Positions 36,118 to 45,527 are shown, numbered from the stretch's first letter. The stretch: 64,000 nucleotides of DNA from Methanoculleus sp. (GCA_018433835.1 JAHDQM010000010.1:1-64000); one strand, 5' to 3'. Notes: a model not told the origin generated them from the letters alone. Made by a program: numbers and translations.

Positions 36118-37951
36118 ACGCCTCCGACGAGATGGTTTCCACGAGGGCAGCGATCCGGGGGTCGTCGAGCATCTCACGGTGCATCACGAGCTCGTAACGC
36201 TCCGTCGCCACCGGGACGAACGCGAGATCGAGCGCCTTTGCCGCGCTGTAGACCCCAACACCTGCGTCCGCCTCCCCGGTCCGGACCGCAAGGGCCACCG
36301 CAAGGTGGGTCGTCGCCTCGCGTTCGTACCCGGAGATGGACGCCGGGTCGATGCCGCGCTGTGCGAGATGGTGGTCGAGGAGCATCCTGGTCCCGGACCC
36401 CTTCTGCCGGTTGACGAACGCCCGCCCCGGCAGGTCGTCGAACGAGAGGCCGTCGCGTGAGATGACCCCCTGCTGGCGTTCTGCCACGCAGAGGAGGACG
36501 AGGTCGGCTCCGGGCATATAGCGCTCCAGGTAATGAGTGTTGTAGGTGCCGTCGGGGGCGAGGAGGTGCATCGGGGCAGCGTGGCACTCCTGCTTCTTCA
36601 GCGCGATCACCCCGCCCATGCTCCCTACATGGGTGGAGTGGATATCGACCCCGCGCGGCCGCACCAGGTCGGCCAGGTAGTCGAGGGCCGGGTCGTGGCT
36701 GCCGGTGATAAGCACCGCCTCCTCCGCCTCGGCGCGGGGGACGGTGAGCCGGACGTCCACGGTCTCCCCTGCCTCGGCGCCCTCCTTCTGTGAAGGGATC
36801 TGCATGTAGCCGTTCGCCCGCACCACGCTCATCTGGACTCCCGCGCCCCGTGACTGGGGAACCGCCACCCAGCGCTCATCGATCCTCCCCGCCGAGAGGA
36901 GGACGAACTCGTCGGTCCCGATATCCGAATGGAGACTCGTGGTCAGCCGGGCGGCGACGCGCTCCGGCTCGCGGACGGGGAGGCCGTAGCGGGTGATAAG
37001 CGGCAGGACGATCTCGCGGAGCACGGTTGCCGCCGCGAGCGGGTAGCCGGGGAGCCCGATCACCGGCTTTCCCTCGATCCTGCCGATGATCACCGGCTTT
37101 CCGGGCTTGATGGCGACCCCGTGCGCCAGCACCTCGCCGAGATCCGCGATGATATCGGCGGTGTAGTCCCGTGTCCCGGCGGACGATCCCGCCGAGACGA
37201 GCAAGACGTCGTTCTCGGCGACGCCGCGCCGGACGGCGTCCCGGATCAGGTCGTAGTCGTCCGGGACGATTTCGTAGCGGTGCGTCTCCACGCCCGCCTC
37301 CGCAAGGACGGCCGCGGCCATCAGGGTGTTGCTCTCCACGACCTTTCCCGGCGGCGGCATCTCGCCTGCCGGTATGAGTTCGCTCCCGGTGGGGATCAGG
37401 CCCGCCCGGACGTTTAAGACCGCAACTTCCGTGACCCCGTAGTTCGCGAGCGCTCCTGCGTCGTGCGGCCGGATCCGGTGCCTCCTTGGGAGGATCATCT
37501 CCGATTCGCCGATATCCTCGCCGACCGGGCGGACGTGCTGCCAGGGGCTGACCGGCTTTCTGATGGTATAGGTCTCGCCGTCGCGACGTTCCGTGGGAGC
37601 GGAGCGGGAGAAGTCGTCAGACTTCGACCCGACCCAGACGTCCTCGATCATGATCACCGCGTCGTAACCGGGCGGGACGATGTTCCCCGTGTTGACCCTC
37701 GCCGCATCCGGGAGGGTCACCGGGCGCTGCTCGCTCGCCCCGATGGTATCGGCGCTTCTCGCCGCGATCCCGTCCATCGCCGAGATGTGGATGGCGGGGA
37801 CCGAGAACCGGGCGAATATGGGCGCGGCGGTGATCCTCCCCACCGCCCCGGCGGTCACCGGGACGCGGATGGTCCCGGGGACCGCCGGAAATGAGCGCTC
37901 TACGAGTGCCAGCGCCTCGCGAAGCGTTATGACCGAGAGGTAGCGCTTCAC
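36044..37951 (-). CDS. MoeA-type molybdopterin protein with C-terminal PBP-like domain
   Basis: A 635-residue archaeal fusion. Residues 1-410 are a MoeA domain (AMDGIAARSADT, GYDAVIMIEDVW, GSELIPAGEMPPPGKVVESN, VLLVSAGSSAGTRDYT, GLPGYPLAAATVL), which inserts molybdate or tungstate into molybdopterin. Residues 440-635 are a periplasmic-binding-protein-like domain (ITGSHDPALDYLADL), perhaps an oxyanion sensor. The GTG start overlaps the stop of moeA in GTGA. Residues about 108-125 (GSKSDDFSRSAPTERRDG) are encoded by a hairpin-family unit inserted in frame between VW and ETYTIRKPV. Function serves formylmethanofuran and formate dehydrogenases. Confidence 0.9.
   Translation of the reverse strand: MKRYLSVITLREALALVERSFPAVPGTIRVPVTAGAVGRITAAPIFARFSVPAIHISAMDGIAARSADTIGASEQRPVTLPDAARVNTGNIVPPGYDAVIMIEDVWVGSKSDDFSRSAPTERRDGETYTIRKPVSPWQHVRPVGEDIGESEMILPRRHRIRPHDAGALANYGVTEVAVLNVRAGLIPTGSELIPAGEMPPPGKVVESNTLMAAAVLAEAGVETHRYEIVPDDYDLIRDAVRRGVAENDVLLVSAGSSAGTRDYTADIIADLGEVLAHGVAIKPGKPVIIGRIEGKPVIGLPGYPLAAATVLREIVLPLITRYGLPVREPERVAARLTTSLHSDIGTDEFVLLSAGRIDERWVAVPQSRGAGVQMSVVRANGYMQIPSQKEGAEAGETVDVRLTVPRAEAEEAVLITGSHDPALDYLADLVRPRGVDIHSTHVGSMGGVIALKKQECHAAPMHLLAPDGTYNTHYLERYMPGADLVLLCVAERQQGVISRDGLSFDDLPGRAFVNRQKGSGTRMLLDHHLAQRGIDPASISGYEREATTHLAVALAVRTGEADAGVGVYSAAKALDLAFVPVATERYELVMHREMLDDPRIAALVETISSEAFRQILLDLGGYETGETGVLRELRG
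37579..37625 (-). repeat. Hairpin-pair unit embedded in a coding sequence
   Basis: Read on the minus strand: GAAGTC-TGAC-GACTTC (37625-37610), linker TCCCGCTCC (37609-37601), hairpin GCTCC/GGAAC with one wobble (37600-37588), then GTCGC. This is one complete unit of the dispersed family, lying inside the MoeA domain of 36044-37951 without breaking its frame. Confidence 0.75.
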
Positions 37952-39150
37952 CACAGGATCACCTCCACCTCCTCGCCGACCTCGAACCCCTCGCTCGACG
38001 CCGGGACCCGTACCAGTCCCTCGCTCTGCACCAGGGTGTTGAGGAGCCCCGACTTCCCGAAGACCGGCGTCGCCTCCCCATTGCTCGTGCTGACCCGGAC
38101 GTAGTCCTCCCGCCCGCGGGTCGAGGGGACGTTCTGCGTCAGCCGTGCGCGGACGGTTCGCCGGGAGACAGCGGTCTGCCGCATCGCCGCGAGCAGGTGG
38201 TCGACGACGGCGACGAGCACGACGAAGGCCGAGGCCGGGTGCCCGGGGAGCCCGATGACCGGCTTTCCCCGCGCTGTCCCGATGATGGTGGGTTTTCCGG
38301 GCGCGAGGGCGATCCCGTGCACCAGCACCTCCCCGAGTTCCGCGATGACCGCTGCGGTGTTGTCCCGCTCGTCCTTCGAGGACCCTCCCGAAACCAGAAC
38401 TGCGTCGCACCTCTCAAGCGCCGAAGAGACCGCTCGCTTCAGCACCGCCCGTTCGTCCCTGACGATCCCGAAGTAGACCGGATGGCAGCCTCGCTCCGTC
38501 ACGAAGGCGCCGGCGAGGTAGGAGTTCGCGTCCCGCACCTCACCCGGCCCGGGGGTCTCGACGACGGGAACGAGTTCGTTCCCCGTGGATATGATCCCGA
38601 TCTTCGGCATCTTCACCACCGAGATCCGGTCGGCGCCGACAGCCGCGGCGACGCCGATCTCCCGGGGCGAAAGCACGCGCCCCCGTTCCAGGACCGCCTT
38701 CCCTGCCCCGAAGTCTTCGCCCCGGAAGACCACGTTCTCGCCGGGCGCCACCGGGCGGTGCACCAGGACGTCGTCCCCGATCTGCTCGGTATGCTCGATC
38801 ATCACCACCGCGTCCGCGCCCCCGGGGAGAGCGCCGCCGGTGGGGACGTACAGGCACGATCCCCGGGAGACTATCCCCGCATCCGCGCTTCCCATCCCGA
38901 CCCGGCCCCGGCACTGGAGCATCGCCGGGATGGCCTCGGAGGCCCCGGTGGTCTCGGCCGCGGCGACCGCGTAGCCGTCGACCGTAGACCTGTCGAATCC
39001 CGGGATATCGATATCGGCACGGACGTCCCTCGCGAGGACCCGGTGGAGGGCGTCTTCGAGCGGGATTTCCTCGCACCCGGGCGGGGGCGCGATCTTCCGC
39101 ACCGTTTCCACGGCCTCGCTGACGGATACGACCTCAAGGAAGAGGCTCAT
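37948..39150 (-). CDS. moeA: Molybdopterin molybdenumtransferase MoeA
   Basis: A 400-residue MoeA: STVDGYAVAAAET, GADAVVMIEHTEQ, GEDFGAGKAVLERG, ISTGNELVPVVETPGPGEV, DAVLVSGGSSKDERDN and GLPGHPASAFV cover all four domains. It incorporates molybdenum or tungsten into the pterin cofactor. It overlaps both neighbours by four bases (the small gene at 39147-39329 upstream and the MoeA-PBP fusion downstream), so the three form one translationally coupled operon. Having two MoeA paralogues side by side is common in archaea and may reflect separate Mo and W routes. Confidence 0.94.
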   Translation of the reverse strand: MSLFLEVVSVSEAVETVRKIAPPPGCEEIPLEDALHRVLARDVRADIDIPGFDRSTVDGYAVAAAETTGASEAIPAMLQCRGRVGMGSADAGIVSRGSCLYVPTGGALPGGADAVVMIEHTEQIGDDVLVHRPVAPGENVVFRGEDFGAGKAVLERGRVLSPREIGVAAAVGADRISVVKMPKIGIISTGNELVPVVETPGPGEVRDANSYLAGAFVTERGCHPVYFGIVRDERAVLKRAVSSALERCDAVLVSGGSSKDERDNTAAVIAELGEVLVHGIALAPGKPTIIGTARGKPVIGLPGHPASAFVVLVAVVDHLLAAMRQTAVSRRTVRARLTQNVPSTRGREDYVRVSTSNGEATPVFGKSGLLNTLVQSEGLVRVPASSEGFEVGEEVEVILW

Positions 39151-39329
39151 CTGAAGCAGCCCAGCTGACAGCCCCGGATCTTAATTCTCGGTTCGCGCTG
39201 GTTGCAGTACCGGGCGATATCCATCTTCGGTATATCGTACTTCTCCGATATCTCGAATGCCTGCGGGCAGGTGATCTCGTCCGTTATGCCGTATGCCTCG
39301 AATGCTTTCAGTATCTTATCTTCATCCAT
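39147..39329 (-). CDS. Small conserved Cys-containing protein of the moeA operon
   Basis: A 60-residue protein starting MDEDKILKAFEAYGI and ending with two cysteines four apart (RGCQLGCF), plus single cysteines in EITCPQAF and RYCNQREP. The spacing suggests a metal site or a tiny winged-helix regulator. I do not recognise a named family. Its stop overlaps moeA by four bases and GTGAG lies upstream of ATG 39329, so a role in molybdenum/tungsten handling or its control is inferred from context only. Confidence 0.65.
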   Translation of the reverse strand: MDEDKILKAFEAYGITDEITCPQAFEISEKYDIPKMDIARYCNQREPRIKIRGCQLGCFR

Positions 39330-39422
39330 GGTACTCACATGGTCTGTCTGCAGGAAGATAGGATTTACTATCGCGCCAGTCAAGCACCATCATTTAGCGT
39401 GCAGCCGACCCACATGTACTCG

Positions 39423-40736
39423 ATGCGGATCGCGCTGATCAACTCAAAACAGGACGCTGCGGGGGTAAACATCCGGGATGACCTCCGAACCCTGCTCGCG
39501 GCAGGCGGGCGATGGCCGCTTGCGGACCGTCATGCGCTGACGTTTCACGAGGTCGCAGGAAGGCTGATCCACCAGGACCGGATCGACCGGGAGGTCGATG
39601 CCGACCTCATCATCTTCATCTCCCGGCACTCGAGCGTGCAGCCGACGCCCTGCCTGACCGTGCACGTGACCGGCAACTACGAGACCGCCGACCTCGGCGG
39701 GGAGCCGGGAATGCTCGCGCCGGCAGCCCCTGCATGGATGCATGCCGTCCTCGGCAACCTCGCCGCCCGGGCCCCGGAGGGGTACCGGGTCTCCTACGAG
39801 GTGACGCACCACGGCCCGACGGCGCTCTCGACGCCGTCGCTCTTCGTCGAGATCGGGTCCACCGCCACGGAGTGGGCCGATCCGGCCGCCGGAAGAGCGG
39901 TGGCGGAGAGCATCCTCTCCGCGGCACCGGGAGAGACGATCAACCTCATCGGCTTCGGTGGAACCCACTACGCCGTGCGGCAGACCGGGATCGCCCTCTC
40001 CTCTCGGGGTGCCTTCGGCCACATCGTACCGACCCGGCAGATCGGTGCTGTCAACCCCGGTATTTTCCGGACGATGCAGGAGGCGAGCGGTGCCGTGGCA
40101 GCCTATATCGACAGAAAATCGCTTCCCACCGATGAGGTGGGGCGGATCGAGCGGATGCTTGACGACGCCGGGTTCCTCCTCCTCTCCGAGTCGGAGATCC
40201 TGGAGGCCTCGCGCCTCGAGTGGGCCACCTACCTCGAGGTCAGGGCGCTCGCCGAAGAGATCGCTCCCGGGTCACGCATTCGTATCCACGATCTTGCAGG
40301 ACAGGGAACTCCTGTTGCGGTGCGGATAGCCCCCGAGCTGACAGAAGAGGTGATAAAAAGCGATAAAGCCGGATTTATTAACGGCCTCGATGAATTACCG
40401 GTCGTCCATCTATCAAAAGATTCCACAGAAGTTTTACCGATGTTTATCTGCTTTGAAAACGGGTCGTCCCGACTCGCAAGTGATATAACTACCCTGTGTG
40501 TAAAACTCTTACTTATCTGTGAAAATGCTGTTATCGACGGTGATCACCTCGTCCTCCGGAAGGTGCGGTTCGACCCCGAGAAGGCGCGCAGACACGGGGT
40601 TCCGAAGGGGCCGCTCTTCGCCATGCTTGCCGGTGGGAAAGCGGTTGAGATCGAGGGACGGAGGATCACACCCGATGCAGTGCAGACAACCAGCGTAAAG
40701 CGGATACATATCCCGGGATTGGAGAGTTACATATGA
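39423..40736 (+). CDS. dtdA: D-aminoacyl-tRNA deacylase, archaeal DtdA type
   Basis: A 437-residue archaeal/plant-type (GEK1) D-aminoacyl-tRNA deacylase that frees D-amino acids from tRNA. Visible are [53 protein letters not shown] and [12 protein letters not shown]. The C-terminal 130 residues form an added domain; the DNA encoding its start (about 40340-40510) is distinctly AT-richer than its neighbours. ATG 39423 is preferred over ATG 39414. The stop overlaps ftsZ in ATGA, coupling proofreading and division genes. Confidence 0.92.
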   Translation: MRIALINSKQDAAGVNIRDDLRTLLAAGGRWPLADRHALTFHEVAGRLIHQDRIDREVDADLIIFISRHSSVQPTPCLTVHVTGNYETADLGGEPGMLAPAAPAWMHAVLGNLAARAPEGYRVSYEVTHHGPTALSTPSLFVEIGSTATEWADPAAGRAVAESILSAAPGETINLIGFGGTHYAVRQTGIALSSRGAFGHIVPTRQIGAVNPGIFRTMQEASGAVAAYIDRKSLPTDEVGRIERMLDDAGFLLLSESEILEASRLEWATYLEVRALAEEIAPGSRIRIHDLAGQGTPVAVRIAPELTEEVIKSDKAGFINGLDELPVVHLSKDSTEVLPMFICFENGSSRLASDITTLCVKLLLICENAVIDGDHLVLRKVRFDPEKARRHGVPKGPLFAMLAGGKAVEIEGRRITPDAVQTTSVKRIHIPGLESYI

Positions 40737-41830
40737 AATCCATCGTAGAAGAGGCACTTTCACGGGCGCGAGAGGAACAGCGCTTTGCCGAGCCCACGGA
40801 GGTCGACAAGGATCTTGAGGATGTCCTCATGGAGCTCCGTACGGAGATCGCAGTCGTCGGGTGCGGAGGCGGCGGTTCGAACACGGTCACCCGGATGGCG
40901 GAGGAAGGCATCAACGGGGCGCGGCTGATCGCTCTCAACACCGATGCCCAGCACCTTATCCGGACACGGGCCGAGACCCGAATTCTCATCGGGAGACAGA
41001 GGACCCGCGGCCTTGGTGCAGGCTCGATCCCCCAGGTCGGCGAGGAGGCGGCCCTCGAGAACGAGGACGACATCAAGCGGGCCGTCGAGGGGTGCGACAT
41101 GGTATTCATCACCACCGGGCTCGGGGGCGGCACCGGTACCGGCTCCGCACCCGTGGTCGCGAAGTCCGCACGGGAAGAGGGCGCCCTGACCATCGCCGTG
41201 GTCACCCTGCCGTTCACGGCCGAAGGCGCTATCCGGGGACAGAACGCCGAGGCAGGCCTTGAGAGGCTCCGTGAAGTGGCGGATACCGTTATCGTCGTCC
41301 CCAACGACCGTCTGCTCGAGGTCGTGCCCCGCCTTCCGCTTCACGCCGCCTTCAAGGTCTCGGACGAGGTGCTGATGCGGGCGGTCAAGGGCATCACCGA
41401 GCTGATCACGATGCCCGGGCTCGTGAACCTCGACTTCGCCGATGTCCGAACCGTCATGGAGCGTGGAGGCGTCGCGATGATCGGGATGGGCGAGAGCGAC
41501 AGTGAGGACAAAGCCGCCGACTCGGTCAAGAAGGCGTTGCGCTCCCCGCTGCTCGATGTCGACATCTCCGGCGCGACCGCAGCGCTCGTCAACGTGGTCG
41601 GCGGACCCGATATGACGATGTCCGAGGCCGAAGGCGTCATCCAGGAGGTCTACGACCGTATCGATCCCGATGCCCGCATCATCTGGGGTGCCCAGGTCGA
41701 CCCCGATATGCAGGGCAAGATGCGCACGCTGCTCGTGGTCACCGGCGTCCGGTCACCACAAATATATGGGAGAACTGAAAAGAGTATGCCACGCATGATG
41801 AAACAGTTTGAGATCGACTTCCTGAAGTGA
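40733..41830 (+). CDS. ftsZ: Cell division protein FtsZ
   Basis: The 365-residue tubulin homologue has [28 protein letters not shown], the GTP-binding signature [10 protein letters not shown] (about residues 131-140), and the T7 loop [11 protein letters not shown] that completes the GTPase site of the next subunit. It forms the contractile ring. The C-terminal tail ([14 protein letters not shown]) is short. It lies in a dtdA-ftsZ-secE-spt5 cluster, the usual euryarchaeal arrangement. Confidence 0.97.
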   Translation: MKSIVEEALSRAREEQRFAEPTEVDKDLEDVLMELRTEIAVVGCGGGGSNTVTRMAEEGINGARLIALNTDAQHLIRTRAETRILIGRQRTRGLGAGSIPQVGEEAALENEDDIKRAVEGCDMVFITTGLGGGTGTGSAPVVAKSAREEGALTIAVVTLPFTAEGAIRGQNAEAGLERLREVADTVIVVPNDRLLEVVPRLPLHAAFKVSDEVLMRAVKGITELITMPGLVNLDFADVRTVMERGGVAMIGMGESDSEDKAADSVKKALRSPLLDVDISGATAALVNVVGGPDMTMSEAEGVIQEVYDRIDPDARIIWGAQVDPDMQGKMRTLLVVTGVRSPQIYGRTEKSMPRMMKQFEIDFLK

Positions 41831-41836
41831 GCCGGT

Positions 41837-42046
41837 ATGATGGACTATAAAGAAAAGTTAGAGGACGTAAAGTCGTTCAAGATCGAGGAGGAACTCTTCA
41901 AAAAGTACTGGCGCGTGCTGAAACTGGCACGGACGCCGACCCGCGATGAGTTCTCCAAGATCGCCATCGTGGCGGCGGCCGGGATCATGCTCATCGGCCT
42001 TGTCGGCTTTATTATATACGAAATCCTGCTGGTATTGCCCAAATGA
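41837..42046 (+). CDS. secE: Protein translocase subunit SecE (Sec61 gamma)
   Basis: A 69-residue protein with an amphipathic N-terminal helix and one membrane helix (IAIVAAAGIMLIGLVGFIIY) near the C-terminus, the standard SecE layout. It clamps the SecY channel. ATG 41837 or the adjacent ATG 41840 is the start. Its stop overlaps spt5 by four bases. Confidence 0.93.
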   Translation: MMDYKEKLEDVKSFKIEEELFKKYWRVLKLARTPTRDEFSKIAIVAAAGIMLIGLVGFIIYEILLVLPK

Positions 42047-42525
42047 TGGATATGGCTGAGAGCGCAAACAGAGTATACGCGATCAAGACGACCGCGAAGC
42101 AGGAGCGGACGGTTGCCGACAATATCGAGAAGGTGACGAGGGAGCAGAAAGACATCCATGTGGTGGCCGTCATGGTTCCCGAGGAACTGAAGGGCTACGT
42201 CCTCGTGGAGAGCCCCGATTCCATCGCCCGGATAGAGCAGATGGTGGAGTTGATCCCCCATGCGCGCGCTGTGGTGCAGGGTTCGACCGCGCTCTCCGAG
42301 GTAGAGCACTTCCTGGTGCCGAAACCGGTGGTCAGCGGCATCACCGAAGGCACCATCGTCGAGATCATCGCCGGTCCCTTCAAGGGCGAGAAGGCAGTCG
42401 TCAAGCGTATCGATTCCGGAAAGGAAGAGATAACGGTCGAATTGTACGAGAGCATGGTCCCCATTCCGATCACGGTCCGCGGCGACTCCGTCCGTGTCGT
42501 GGAGCGGTCGGAAGACGCCATCTGA
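42043..42525 (+). CDS. spt5: Transcription elongation factor Spt5 (NusG)
   Basis: The 160-residue archaeal Spt5 has a NusG N-terminal domain (RVYAIKTTAKQERTVADN, GYVLVESPDSIARIEQM) that binds RNA polymerase and a C-terminal KOW domain (EGTIVEIIAGPFKGEKAVV). It raises processivity and couples to the ribosome. The position between secE and the L11 operon is nearly universal. A T-run terminator candidate follows. Confidence 0.96.
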   Translation: MMDMAESANRVYAIKTTAKQERTVADNIEKVTREQKDIHVVAVMVPEELKGYVLVESPDSIARIEQMVELIPHARAVVQGSTALSEVEHFLVPKPVVSGITEGTIVEIIAGPFKGEKAVVKRIDSGKEEITVELYESMVPIPITVRGDSVRVVERSEDAI

Positions 42526-42531
42526 AGAATA

Positions 42532-42549
42532 TTTCCCCCCTTCTTTTTT
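42532..42549 (+). terminator. Pyrimidine/T-run after spt5
   Basis: TTTCCCCCCTTCTTTTTTG follows the stop of spt5 and precedes the promoter of the ribosomal operon. Confidence 0.5.
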
Positions 42550-42643
42550 GCCCGGGCACGGGTCGTTGCACTGCCGGCGATACTATTTCCATCGCCCGGG
42601 TGCGTCCGTCCGTGCGGGGCCGGGGTGTCGCCCGGGTACCATA

Positions 42644-42653
42644 CTTTAAATCC
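42644..42653 (+). promoter_or_regulatory. TATA box of the L11-L1-L10-L12 operon
   Basis: CTTTAAATCC lies in an otherwise GC-rich leader, 67-76 bases before the L11 start; transcription would begin near 42675, leaving a 45-base leader. Confidence 0.6.
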
Positions 42654-42719
42654 TCTTACGTTGACCTTAGATAACCCAGGCAACTATTCCCCTGAGGAAT
42701 AATAAGCTGGTGAACTTGT

Positions 42720-43196
42720 ATGGCAGAAACGGTCGAGGTATTGGTACCCGGCGGCAAGGCAACAGCAGGTCCGCCTCTCGGGCCTGCGCTCGGACCTCTC
42801 GGTATCAACGTGAAGGCTGTCGTCGACGAGATCAACAAAAAGACAGTCGACTTCAACGGCATGCAGGTGCCGGTGACGGTCACGGTCGACGACAAGCGGA
42901 ACTTCACGATTGAGGTGGGTATTCCACCCACGACGGCTCTCGTCATGAAAGAGGCCGGTATCGGGAAGGGCTCGGCGGAGCCGGGTGCTTTGGTGGCAGG
43001 AGATCTGCCGCTGGAGGCCGCTGTCCGTATTGCCCGTATGAAATTTGATGACATGCTCTCGTACGATCTTAAATCGGCAGTCAAAGAGGTCGTTGGAACG
43101 TGCGTGAGCGTCGGTGTCACCGTCGAGGGTAAGAAACCCCGCGAGATGATCCTGGCTATCAATGACGGGGAATACGACGGCGTGCTCGTCGCATAG
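42720..43196 (+). CDS. rpl11: Ribosomal protein L11
   Basis: A 158-residue L11: the [20 protein letters not shown] block is the universal N-terminal signature, followed by the RNA-binding C-terminal domain ([19 protein letters not shown]). It binds the GTPase centre of 23S rRNA. ATG 42720 follows GGTGA. First gene of the stalk operon. Confidence 0.97.
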   Translation: MAETVEVLVPGGKATAGPPLGPALGPLGINVKAVVDEINKKTVDFNGMQVPVTVTVDDKRNFTIEVGIPPTTALVMKEAGIGKGSAEPGALVAGDLPLEAAVRIARMKFDDMLSYDLKSAVKEVVGTCVSVGVTVEGKKPREMILAINDGEYDGVLVA

Positions 43197-43247
43197 ATGT
43201 CAGACAACCATAGAAGATCATGAGGTCGTGTACTATGGAGGCAAAGG

Positions 43248-43889
43248 ATGGTTGATAAAACCAGTATACAGGGAGCCGTGAAGGCGGCCCTCTCAAAGGC
43301 TCCGGAACGGAAGTTCAAGGAGAGCGTGGATATCACCGTCAATCTCAGGAATATCGATATGTCCCAGCCCAAGAATCGTATCGATGAGACGATTCTCCTC
43401 CCGAACGGTTTTGACAACGTCAAGATCGCCGTTCTCGGGAAGGGGGACATTGTCACGCAGGCAAAAGAGGTGAATGTGGACCTCATTATCGGACCTGAGG
43501 AGATCGAGCGGCTCGGGGGAGAACCCCGGGAAGCGCGTAAGGTGGCGGAAGAGTACCGGTTCTTCCTTGCCGAGACGGCAATGATGCCTCTCGTCGGCCG
43601 TTATCTCGGTGTCAGGCTCGGTCCGCGCGGGCGGATGCCGATGCCGGTTCCGCAGGGAATGGATATTCGGCCCGTCGTTCAGCGCCTGCGCAGTTCCGTG
43701 AAGATCCGGACGAAGGACAAGAAGGTTTTCCACACCAAGGTCGGAACTTCCGGAATGGAGCCCGAGCAGATCGCCGAGAACATCGACACGGTTCTCCGGA
43801 GGGTTGAGTCCGTCCTGGAGAGCGGGGCGATGAACATTCACTCGGTTTACGTGAAGACGACCATGGGGCCGGCAGTGAGGGTGATCTGA
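43248..43889 (+). CDS. rpl1: Ribosomal protein L1
   Basis: A 213-residue L1, forming the mobile stalk at the ribosomal E site. FKESVDITVNLRNIDMSQP, GPRGRMPMPVPQG and VGTSGMEPEQIAENI are family blocks. In methanogens L1 is known to repress its own operon by binding mRNA near its start; the 51-base spacer 43197-43247 would be the place to look, but I cannot confirm a binding fold. The stop overlaps the next start (TGATG). Confidence 0.97.
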   Translation: MVDKTSIQGAVKAALSKAPERKFKESVDITVNLRNIDMSQPKNRIDETILLPNGFDNVKIAVLGKGDIVTQAKEVNVDLIIGPEEIERLGGEPREARKVAEEYRFFLAETAMMPLVGRYLGVRLGPRGRMPMPVPQGMDIRPVVQRLRSSVKIRTKDKKVFHTKVGTSGMEPEQIAENIDTVLRRVESVLESGAMNIHSVYVKTTMGPAVRVI

Positions 43890-44914
43890 TGGCACTCTAT
43901 ACGCACCACCTGCCCCGATGGAAGAAGGAAGAAGTAGAAGAGATCAAGCGCGGCATCAAGGAGCACACGCTCGTCGGCGTTGTGGACATGTACGGCATTC
44001 CCGCCTCGCAGGTCCAGCATATCCGGCGGAATCTCCGCGGCACGGCGAGAGTGAAGATGGCCCGCAACACGCTGATCGAGCACGCCTTGAACGAGCTCGG
44101 CGGCAGCGTCGCGGCCTTAAACGACCATGCCGAAGGCCAGAGCGCCCTGATCTTTACGAACGAGAACCCGTTCAAGCTCTTCAAGCTGCTCGAACAGACC
44201 AAGACGAAGATGGCGGCGAAACCCGGCGAGACTGCGCCGGAGGATATCGTCATCCCGAAGGGTCCGACCAGTTTCAAGCCCGGCCCGATCGTGGGCGAGC
44301 TCCAGCAGGTCGGCATTCCCGCAGCCATCGAGGGTGGAAAGGTCAAGATCCGCGAGACGAAGACGGTCGTGAAGAAGGGCGAGGTCATCAACAAGAAGGT
44401 TGCCGGTGCCCTCGTGAAACTCGGCGTCAAGCCGATGGACGTCGGCCTCATCCTGCAGGCCGCATACTACCGGGATACCATCTTCACGCCGGACCTCCTC
44501 GCTATCGACGAGGAAGTCTACGCCAGCAACATCATGATTGCGGCTCAGCAGGCGTTCAACCTCTCGGTCAATGCCGTCATCCCGACCAGACTCACCGTCG
44601 GCGCCATCATCGGCAAGGCGGTGCGCGAAGCCCGGAACGTGGGCGTCGAGGCGAGCATCTACGAGAGGGATATCGTCGACCTGATCATCGGACGGGCACA
44701 GCGCGAAATGCTGGCCGTCGCGCTCGCGGCGCAGGGCCGTGGTTTCGAGCTCGATGAGGCGACCCTGAAGGCCGCGACGGCTGCGACCGCTGCACCTGCA
44801 GCCGCTGTCGCGCCCGCAGCTGAGGAAAAGCCCGAGGAAGAAGAGACGGAAGAGGAGAAGAAGGAAGAAGAGGAAGAGAGCGGCATGGCCGGCCTCGGCG
44901 CCCTCTTCGGCTAA
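43889..44914 (+). CDS. rpl10: Ribosomal protein L10 (acidic P0)
   Basis: A 341-residue archaeal P0, base of the factor-recruiting stalk. The N-terminal rRNA-binding domain (LPRWKKEEVEEIKRGIKEH, GTARVKMARNTLIEHAL) is followed by the archaeal insertion and helices that anchor L12 dimers, an Ala/Glu hinge and the tail [12 protein letters not shown]. That tail is nearly identical to the end of L12, also at DNA level. It binds elongation factors. Confidence 0.97.
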   Translation: MALYTHHLPRWKKEEVEEIKRGIKEHTLVGVVDMYGIPASQVQHIRRNLRGTARVKMARNTLIEHALNELGGSVAALNDHAEGQSALIFTNENPFKLFKLLEQTKTKMAAKPGETAPEDIVIPKGPTSFKPGPIVGELQQVGIPAAIEGGKVKIRETKTVVKKGEVINKKVAGALVKLGVKPMDVGLILQAAYYRDTIFTPDLLAIDEEVYASNIMIAAQQAFNLSVNAVIPTRLTVGAIIGKAVREARNVGVEASIYERDIVDLIIGRAQREMLAVALAAQGRGFELDEATLKAATAATAAPAAAVAPAAEEKPEEEETEEEKKEEEEESGMAGLGALFG

Positions 44915-44942
44915 TATCATTTCAAAAAGAGGTGAATGAACT

Positions 44943-45260
44943 ATGGAGTATATCTACGCTGCACTGCTCCTGCACAACGCAGGCAAAGATGTAACTGAAG
45001 AGAATGTGACTGCTGTCCTGAACGCGGCCGGTGTCGCCGTCCAGGATGCCCGCGTGAAGGCCCTCGTCGCCGCACTCGAGGACGTGAACATCGAGGAGGC
45101 CATCAGCAAGGCCGCCGTCGCGCCCGTCGCCGCTGCACCCGCAGCCGCTGCCCCTGCAGCCGCCGCCGCGCCCGCAGCCGAGGAAGAGCCCGAGGAAGAG
45201 TCCAAGAAGGAAGAGGAAGAAGAGAGCGGCATGGCCGGTCTCGGTGCCCTCTTCGGCTAA
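44943..45260 (+). CDS. rpl12: Ribosomal protein L12 (P1)
   Basis: The 105-residue archaeal stalk protein starts [15 protein letters not shown] (dimerisation domain), continues through an Ala/Pro hinge and a Glu/Lys-rich segment, and ends in [12 protein letters not shown], which contacts translation factors. Last gene of the operon; a T-run follows at once. Confidence 0.97.
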   Translation: MEYIYAALLLHNAGKDVTEENVTAVLNAAGVAVQDARVKALVAALEDVNIEEAISKAAVAPVAAAPAAAAPAAAAAPAAEEEPEEESKKEEEEESGMAGLGALFG

Positions 45261-45262
45261 AC

Positions 45263-45275
45263 CCTTTTTTCTTTT
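45263..45275 (+). terminator. T-run ending the stalk operon
   Basis: CCTTTTTTCTTTT begins two bases after the L12 stop. Confidence 0.6.
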
Positions 45276-45290
45276 GCCGGTAGCTGGCCG

Positions 45291-45527
45291 GTGTTTTATC
45301 GATCCGTGTGTCATCGTAGTCATTCGTTGAGCCGTATCTCCTTTGGCAGGTTGGAGATTGAAGACCTGCTGCTGGACAAGGTCTCAGATGCACTGAACGA
45401 GGAACAGAAACATCATTCCATCAGGGATTTGCTTCAAGAGATGCGCAAAGATGGGACAATTATACCTATTGGGAGGACTAAGGCTGCAAAGTGGGTTCTT
45501 GTTTCTGATCAGGTGCATGATGCATGA
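45291..45527 (+). pseudogene. Remnant reading frame in an AT-rich island
   Basis: An open frame of 78 codons without a convincing start or ribosome site, just after the L12 terminator. Its end (SIRDLLQEMRKDGTIIPIGRT then AKWVLV) resembles the last winged-helix part of ATPase or Fic-type DNA-associated proteins, so it may be the 3' stub of a lost gene. Base composition is clearly lower in GC than the ribosomal genes beside it. From 45528 to 45840 I see no gene, only AT-rich sequence. Confidence 0.35.
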
